From positions 1 to 64,000 of the forward strand of contig JAOPKD010000001.1 in assembly GCA_025517565.1 (NCBI GenBank): 64,000 nucleotides of DNA, given 5' to 3'. The notes beneath the pieces are model-generated. The model did no database searches. It had not been told where the DNA came from and worked only from the letters and a program-made list of their open reading frames with translations. The first letter of the stretch is position 1, and each line of letters opens with the position of its first letter. This document shows, piece after piece, positions 59,705 to 64,000 of this stretch. Both the position numbers and the translations under genes were made by a program. The DNA comes from Halapricum hydrolyticum (GTDB lineage Archaea > Halobacteriota > Halobacteria > Halobacteriales > Haloarculaceae).

Positions 59705-60745
59705 ATGACCGATCCGACTCCGACGCCCGGCATCCATCACGTCACCTGCATCGCCAGCGATCCCCAGGGGAACCTCGACTTCTGGGTCGAGACGCTCGGC
59801 CTGCGGCTGGTCAAGCGGTCGATCAACCAGGACGACCCCGGCACGTACCACTTCTTCTTCGCCGACGCCGAGGGCACGCCCGGCACGAGCATGACGTTTT
59901 TCCCGTGGCGCGATCTCCCCCAGGGTCAGGCCGGTGCCGGACAGGCCGCTCGAACGGCGTTTCGGGTCCCCGAGGGCAGCCTCGACTACTGGGAGGCGCG
60001 CTTCGAGGAGTACGGCGTCGACTACGACGACCGGTTCGAGCGCGTCGTCGAGAGGCCGGAAGACAGCACAGCAAGGGCGAACGACGGAGCCCGCCACGCC
60101 GAAACCGTACTGCCGTTTCGCGATCCCGACGGGCTGGCGCTCGAACTGGTCGCCGTCCCGATTCCCGAAGACGATCCGACCGTCCCGTGGACGGCCTTCG
60201 TCCCCGAGGACGCGGCGATTCGGGGCTTTCACTCGGTAACGCTGTGGCTGTCCGATCCCGATCCGACGGCCGAACTCCTCCGGACGATGGGGATGGACGA
60301 ACTTGGACCGGTCACGTCTGAAAGTGGCGGTCCCGAAAGAGAGCGACGGCGCTTCGCTGGGTCCGGACCCGTCGGGACGTACGTGGATCTCGTCCGGTCG
60401 ACCGATCGGGGGCGACAGGGCCACGGGACAGTCCATCACGTCGCGTTCCAGACGCCGACCGACGACGACCAGATGGCGATGCGGGCGGCCGTCCGGGAAG
60501 CGGGACTGAACCCGACCCGGCAGATCGACCGCCACTGGTTTCGGTCGGTGTATTTCCGGGAATTCGGCGGCGTGCTCTTCGAGCTGGCGACCAGCGATCC
60601 GGGCTACACCAGCGACGAACCGCTCGACTCGCTCGGCGAGCGACTCGTCCTCCCCGGCGAGTTCGAACGGCGACGCGAGGAGATTGAATCGCAACTGACA
60701 GACGTGACCGTCCCGCGTCCGGAGTCGGCCACGGAAGGAAAGTAA
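59705..60745 (+). CDS. Ring-cleaving dioxygenase-like (glyoxalase/VOC) protein
   Basis: 346 aa made of two VOC units. The metal ligands are suggested by GIHHVTCIASD near residue 10, GTVHHVAFQT near 240 and GGVLFELATSDPGY near 280; the second module begins GFHSVTLWLSD. It has the same overall pattern as MhqO-type hydroquinone-linked dioxygenases. An inserted SESGGPERERRR loop is notable. It should act on an aromatic or quinone substrate; the exact one is unknown. Confidence 0.85.
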   Translation: MTDPTPTPGIHHVTCIASDPQGNLDFWVETLGLRLVKRSINQDDPGTYHFFFADAEGTPGTSMTFFPWRDLPQGQAGAGQAARTAFRVPEGSLDYWEARFEEYGVDYDDRFERVVERPEDSTARANDGARHAETVLPFRDPDGLALELVAVPIPEDDPTVPWTAFVPEDAAIRGFHSVTLWLSDPDPTAELLRTMGMDELGPVTSESGGPERERRRFAGSGPVGTYVDLVRSTDRGRQGHGTVHHVAFQTPTDDDQMAMRAAVREAGLNPTRQIDRHWFRSVYFREFGGVLFELATSDPGYTSDEPLDSLGERLVLPGEFERRREEIESQLTDVTVPRPESATEGK

Positions 60746-60753
60746 GGGGTCCG

Positions 60754-61392
60754 CTATTCGGATTCCAGCTGGGTGACGTACTCCTTGACGATCTGCTCTT
60801 CGGCGCGATGGAGGGTCTCGCTCGCGGTCGATTTCGCGATGTCTAGACGGTCGGCCAGCTCGGTCAGCGAACTCTCCCGGGGTGTGTCGTAGTACCCGGC
60901 GTCGACGGCCTCGACGACGAGGCGACGCTGGCGATCGGTCAACAGCGGTTCTTCGGCGACGTGCTGGCGGATGTAATCGACAGTGTAGCTGATGTCGAAC
61001 TGGTCCAGCTGCTCGCCGAGTGCCGACAGCCGATCCTGCGGAGCCGTCAGTTCCCAGACGGCCTCGCCGTCGCCGATCTCGAAGGGCATCTCCAGCGGGA
61101 TCCCCGAATCACGGGCCGGAAAGAGCAACAGCGGCATCGTCGTCCGAAACCGGATCAGTACCTTGCCGTCCTCCTCCTGCAGGCGGTCGATGTCGGTCAC
61201 GTCCTCGTAGCTCGCCATCTTCGAGAGGACTGCAGCGGTGTCCTCGGCGATCACCTCCGCGAGCCCGACGCCGGCGTCGACGTCGTCGCTCAGGGCCGCG
61301 AGCACTCTGAACGTCGCGTCCGGATACAGTCGGGTGAGTTCGCCCAGCCACACCTCCCGTGGCACTGTCAGCGTGAGCTTCGCCCGTGGCAT
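60754..61392 (-). CDS. HTH-10 (Bat-type) transcriptional regulator
   Basis: 212 aa from the ATG at 61392. The C-terminal HTH-10 domain (LLTDRQRRLVVEAVDAGYYDTPRESSLTELADRLDIAKSTASETLHRAEEQIV) is a haloarchaeal hallmark. The N-terminal ~150 residues form an effector-like domain without a recognised sensor. Many such proteins regulate haloarchaeal metabolic genes. It converges with the dioxygenase-like gene (9-bp gap) and is divergent from the DUF2249 gene. Confidence 0.9.
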   Translation of the reverse strand: MPRAKLTLTVPREVWLGELTRLYPDATFRVLAALSDDVDAGVGLAEVIAEDTAAVLSKMASYEDVTDIDRLQEEDGKVLIRFRTTMPLLLFPARDSGIPLEMPFEIGDGEAVWELTAPQDRLSALGEQLDQFDISYTVDYIRQHVAEEPLLTDRQRRLVVEAVDAGYYDTPRESSLTELADRLDIAKSTASETLHRAEEQIVKEYVTQLESE

Positions 61393-61512
61393 TACCCGAT
61401 CGAACGTGTTCGGGACACTAGTCCCCACCGGTTCGAAACGGGACGGGACGATACGTCGTCCCCGAACACGTTCGCGCGAAGACACTCGCTGCTGGCGAAG
61501 AGAGTACCGACC

Positions 61513-61746
61513 ATGGCCGAAACCGAGCTCGATCTCAGGGACGTTCCGCCGCCACAGCGCCATCCGAAGATCCACAACGCCTTCGAGTCGCTCGACAGCG
61601 GTGACGTACTGACGATCCTCAACGACCACGAGCCGAAACCGCTGTTCTACGAATTCCGGGCTGAAGTCGAGACCTTCGACGCGGAGGGTTACGAGGTCGA
61701 ACAGCGCGACGAGCGGACGTTCGTCGCGAAACTCCCGAAACAGTAA
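61513..61746 (+). CDS. DUF2249 protein
   Basis: 77 aa. The core ELDLRDVPPPQRHPKIHNAF, then LTILNDHEPKPLFYEF, is the DUF2249 pattern (a SirA/TusA-like fold without the conserved Cys). It often occurs with denitrification or redox genes in archaea. Function unknown. Starts an array of four small genes in one direction. Confidence 0.85.
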   Translation: MAETELDLRDVPPPQRHPKIHNAFESLDSGDVLTILNDHEPKPLFYEFRAEVETFDAEGYEVEQRDERTFVAKLPKQ

Positions 61747-61783
61747 CCGCAGCTTGAAACGCTGTCAGCGTCCAATCACAGCT

Positions 61784-62194
61784 ATGGAGTCCGTCACCGT
61801 CACACGCACGATCGAGGCACCGCCCGAAGAGATCGAAGACGTGCTCGCGGATCTCGAGCCGTTCATGCGAGCGTCGGGATTCGACGAGGTCGACGTCGAA
61901 GGCGATCGACTGGAGATCTCGAAAGCGCTGGGGTTGTTGCGGATCTCACTGACGCTTGAGGTGTACGAGGACGACGAGGCGGCCCTGGCCTACGAGCAGA
62001 CCGAGGGGAACTTCGAGTCCATGACGACGACGTACGCACTCTCCGAACAGGACGGGGAGACCGAGGTGACCGCCGAAACCGAGTTCGCGCTCGACGCACC
62101 CGGCGGATCTATCCTCGACGCGACGGTCGTACAGCGCCAGCGCCGCAAGGAACTCGAAGCGCAACTGAACTACCTCGAAGAGGAACTGTCCTAG
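61784..62194 (+). CDS. SRPBCC-like small protein
   Basis: 136 aa. Begins with VTVTRTIEAPPEEIEDVLADL, the START/SRPBCC ligand-binding opening, and continues with alternating strands and the C-terminal helix VQRQRRKELEAQLNYLEEEL. It could bind a hydrophobic ligand. It follows the DUF2249 gene by 37 bp, so the two may share a transcript. Confidence 0.75.
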   Translation: MESVTVTRTIEAPPEEIEDVLADLEPFMRASGFDEVDVEGDRLEISKALGLLRISLTLEVYEDDEAALAYEQTEGNFESMTTTYALSEQDGETEVTAETEFALDAPGGSILDATVVQRQRRKELEAQLNYLEEELS

Positions 62195-62277
62195 CGGCCC
62201 CACCCGCGCCGGTGTCGAGCGAATGGGCGAACACGTTCGGGAGAGTACGCTTCGGGAAGCAGAATGCAGTATTGGAT

Positions 62278-62580
62278 ATGTCCAGCACCGACGCCGAACC
62301 GATCACGGATCGCCTCCATACGGGGTCGTGGTCCGCGAATCTCGAACAGCCCGAACACGCCGCCGACCGCGAACTCCTCGTCGAGCAGGCGATCGAGGCC
62401 GTCCGCCACACGGCCGAGGGAACACACGTCAACCTCGTCACTCACGGAGAGCACGGTCACCCGGACGGATACCTCTACGAGGCGCTTCGGGAGGCGATCG
62501 GGGGGATCGACGTGACGTACGTCGACCGGTGTGGCTGTGGCGGCCACGTCACGCGAGTGTTCGTCCGGGACCGACAGTGA
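62278..62580 (+). CDS. Hypothetical protein with CGCGGHV motif
   Basis: 100 aa from the ATG at 62278. A helical middle (LLVEQAIEAVRHTAEGTHVN) precedes a Gly/His-rich THGEHGHPDGY and a C-terminal RCGCGGHVTRVFV with two Cys. The Cys and His could bind a metal. No family recognised. Start choice is uncertain because an in-frame alternative lies at 62212. Confidence 0.65.
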   Translation: MSSTDAEPITDRLHTGSWSANLEQPEHAADRELLVEQAIEAVRHTAEGTHVNLVTHGEHGHPDGYLYEALREAIGGIDVTYVDRCGCGGHVTRVFVRDRQ

Positions 62581-62592
62581 GGTGAACGACCG

Positions 62593-62964
62593 ATGTATTC
62601 AGAACACGGCGACCCCGAACCCGACGATCCGGAGACCGAGCAGACGGGCGCGTTTGAACGGTCGCCCATCTCAGAGAGAGAACGCGGTTCGTCGGCACAG
62701 ACTCGCGATCCGGAACGGCTCGCGCGGGCGATCCGGCGACGCGGCCGCGAGATCGAACAGCAGGAACTAGAGCGTGCCCTCTCGCGCCTGGAGGCGATGG
62801 ATAGCCTGACCGACGATCGACGGCAGGTGCTCGCCGAGACGGCGTCGGCGATTACCGCGAGCGTCCTCGCCGCGCCGCTCATGTCGCTTTCCGACCACGA
62901 CGACTTCGGGGACGCGGATCTCGAACGGATCGAATCGCTGCTTGCGCCCGAGACTCCCCGGTGA
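62593..62964 (+). CDS. Protein resembling the glutamyl-tRNA reductase dimerisation domain
   Basis: 123 aa, starting 12 bp after the preceding stop. Residues 40–115 resemble the C-terminal helical domain of haloarchaeal HemA: QQELERALSRLEAMDSLTDDRRQVLAETASAITASVLAAP, ending in L-x-SL-like residues and LESLLAPE. No catalytic domain is present. It might be a truncated relic or a separate protein that pairs with HemA; the N-terminal 40 residues are disordered and acidic. Confidence 0.6.
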   Translation: MYSEHGDPEPDDPETEQTGAFERSPISERERGSSAQTRDPERLARAIRRRGREIEQQELERALSRLEAMDSLTDDRRQVLAETASAITASVLAAPLMSLSDHDDFGDADLERIESLLAPETPR

Positions 62965-63143
62965 CACCCCTCGTGCCGCCAACGGAGCGGGACCGCAGCC
63001 TCACGCAGTCGGGCAGAACCCGACGACGGCGCGAGTCGAGCAGAGCAGTTGACGCGGACATCCGGAGTTGCGGGACCTTCCCAGATCACACTCGGGGGCA
63101 GAGTCGTTTGACGGCAACTGACTCGCCAGCGGGTGGGGACGAT

Positions 63144-64000
63144 CTATCGGGTTCGCCGGCGTGCGAACGCCTGGAAGGGGTTGACGTGTGTCAGTCGTCG
63201 CGTTTCGTCCTCGCCCACGACGTCACTGAGCTTCGGCAGAAAGGTCTCCGGGAGGTACGTGTAAGGATCTGGTTCGCCCCCGCCCGGCGCTGAGGGGTCG
63301 TACCATCCGCGATCCATGCTGAGGAGAACGTGATCGCCGAGTCCTGCATCCAGCGCTGACTCGATGCGATCCAGGTAGTACGCGTCTGACTTCTCGCCAC
63401 CGATAGCGTCGTATTCGATCCACGCGCCTCGCTCGGCGACCTCCCGGTGTAGCGAGGGATCGTCCTCTGCCTGTGTGTGAATCCAGACGAACCGACTGGG
63501 ATCGTAACCGACGTCCTCGATCACGTCGAGTTGGTCGTGGGCGATCCGTCCCGCGGTGGTGTGGCTGCCGATGAGCGCGCCGGTTTCCGCGCCCGCCGCC
63601 GCTGCGGCGCGGAGGATTTTCTCTTCTATCTCGGTCACGCCGTCGTCGCTCGACGCGAGTTTGATCCAGGCCGCACGGACTCCGGTGTTCTCGATTCCCT
63701 CTGTCAGTTCTTCCACCATCCACTCGCGAATCTCGGTCTCGCTCGCGTCGCGGGCCCAGTCCGGGATGTGGGGCTCCCGGTAAATCCCTGTCGGGAGGAC
63801 GAGCGGGAGGCCGGTCGCCTCCGAGACGGCGACGTCGATGTCAGCACGCCGACCCACGCCCGTCGGCGTGCACTCCACCAGGCACGTGACGCCGGCGGAC
63901 ATCGCCGCCTCGACCTCGGGGCCCATTAGCTCGATCACGTCGGCCGCCTTTGCGTCCCGCCAGTTCTCTTCCTCGATCGGCCCGAGGTCTACGAAGACGT
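63144..64000 (-). CDS. Phosphotriesterase-family metal-dependent hydrolase (5' end cut by window edge)
   Basis: 285 codons are visible up to the right edge, still open upstream with VFVDLGPIEEENW. The C-terminal TIM-barrel strands include VECTPTGVGRRADI, LVLPTGIYREPHIPDW, WIKLASSDDG, IGSHTTAGRIAHDQL, WIHTQAEDD and LLSMDRGWYDP. Conserved barrel His and Asp are in GSHTT, IHTQ and MDRGW; the N-terminal HxH lies outside the window. The family includes phosphotriesterases and lactonases. Substrate unknown. Confidence 0.88.
   Translation of the reverse strand, partial: VFVDLGPIEEENWRDAKAADVIELMGPEVEAAMSAGVTCLVECTPTGVGRRADIDVAVSEATGLPLVLPTGIYREPHIPDWARDASETEIREWMVEELTEGIENTGVRAAWIKLASSDDGVTEIEEKILRAAAAAGAETGALIGSHTTAGRIAHDQLDVIEDVGYDPSRFVWIHTQAEDDPSLHREVAERGAWIEYDAIGGEKSDAYYLDRIESALDAGLGDHVLLSMDRGWYDPSAPGGGEPDPYTYLPETFLPKLSDVVGEDETRRLTHVNPFQAFARRRTR

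Overview
This window is chromosomal DNA of a haloarchaeon. The evidence is a high-GC, strongly Asp/Glu-biased proteome, tRNA genes without an encoded CCA, and archaea-specific families (GfcR, TrmB, a Bat-type HTH-10 regulator, UPF0058, the adk–DUF106–cmk–truB cluster). The dense set of alpha-glucan and sucrose enzymes would suit a sugar-using genus such as Halorhabdus, but that placement is inference. No rRNA, CRISPR array or replication origin was seen.

Layout. 0–1.4 kb: a TnpB of an IS200/IS605-type element, cut by the left edge, with its terminal hairpin. 1.5–10.8 kb: thiol and redox genes (two flavoprotein disulfide reductases, a thioredoxin-reductase-like protein, a FrnE/DsbA-like protein, a TauE/SafE exporter) with three small regulators. 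11–17 kb: general metabolism and transport (CDF metal transporter, aldo/keto reductase, two tandem acetyltransferases, MFS transporter, HhH-GPD DNA glycosylase, serine acetyltransferase). 17–27.5 kb: an ion and nutrient transport block with two TrkH and two TrkA genes plus two transporters fused to UspA domains. 27.5–33.3 kb: hemH and hemE converging on a tandem repeat, then adk–DUF106–cmk–truB and a tRNA-Pro(GGG). 33.3–35.8 kb: an SLC13-type permease, a BofA-like protein and tRNA-Pro(UGG).

35.8–41.5 kb looks like a decayed integrated element next to tRNA-Pro(UGG). It holds a SWIM protein, broken membrane genes, an AbrB-like protein, a DUF433/DUF5615 toxin–antitoxin pair, a few lone genes and a broken tyrosine integrase. 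The right part carries five copies of an undescribed repeat of about 100 bp, all in one orientation, with exactly one gene in each interval. This is the most unusual structure in the window.

41.5–45 kb: an SDR, a DUF35–thiolase pair and membrane proteins. 45–58.5 kb: a carbohydrate island with two oligo-alpha-glucosidases, the regulator GfcR, a trehalose-synthase-like enzyme, an amylosucrase-like enzyme with a C-terminal CBM20, a divergent GH13 protein, an aldo/keto reductase and an overlapping TrmB regulator. Inverted repeats of the form TACAA-N6-TTGTA recur upstream of several of these genes and may be the operators of the local TrmB protein. 58.5–64 kb: an oxidoreductase, a ring-cleavage-type dioxygenase, an HTH-10 regulator, DUF2249 and other small proteins (one resembling the dimerisation domain of glutamyl-tRNA reductase) and a phosphotriesterase-family protein cut by the right edge.
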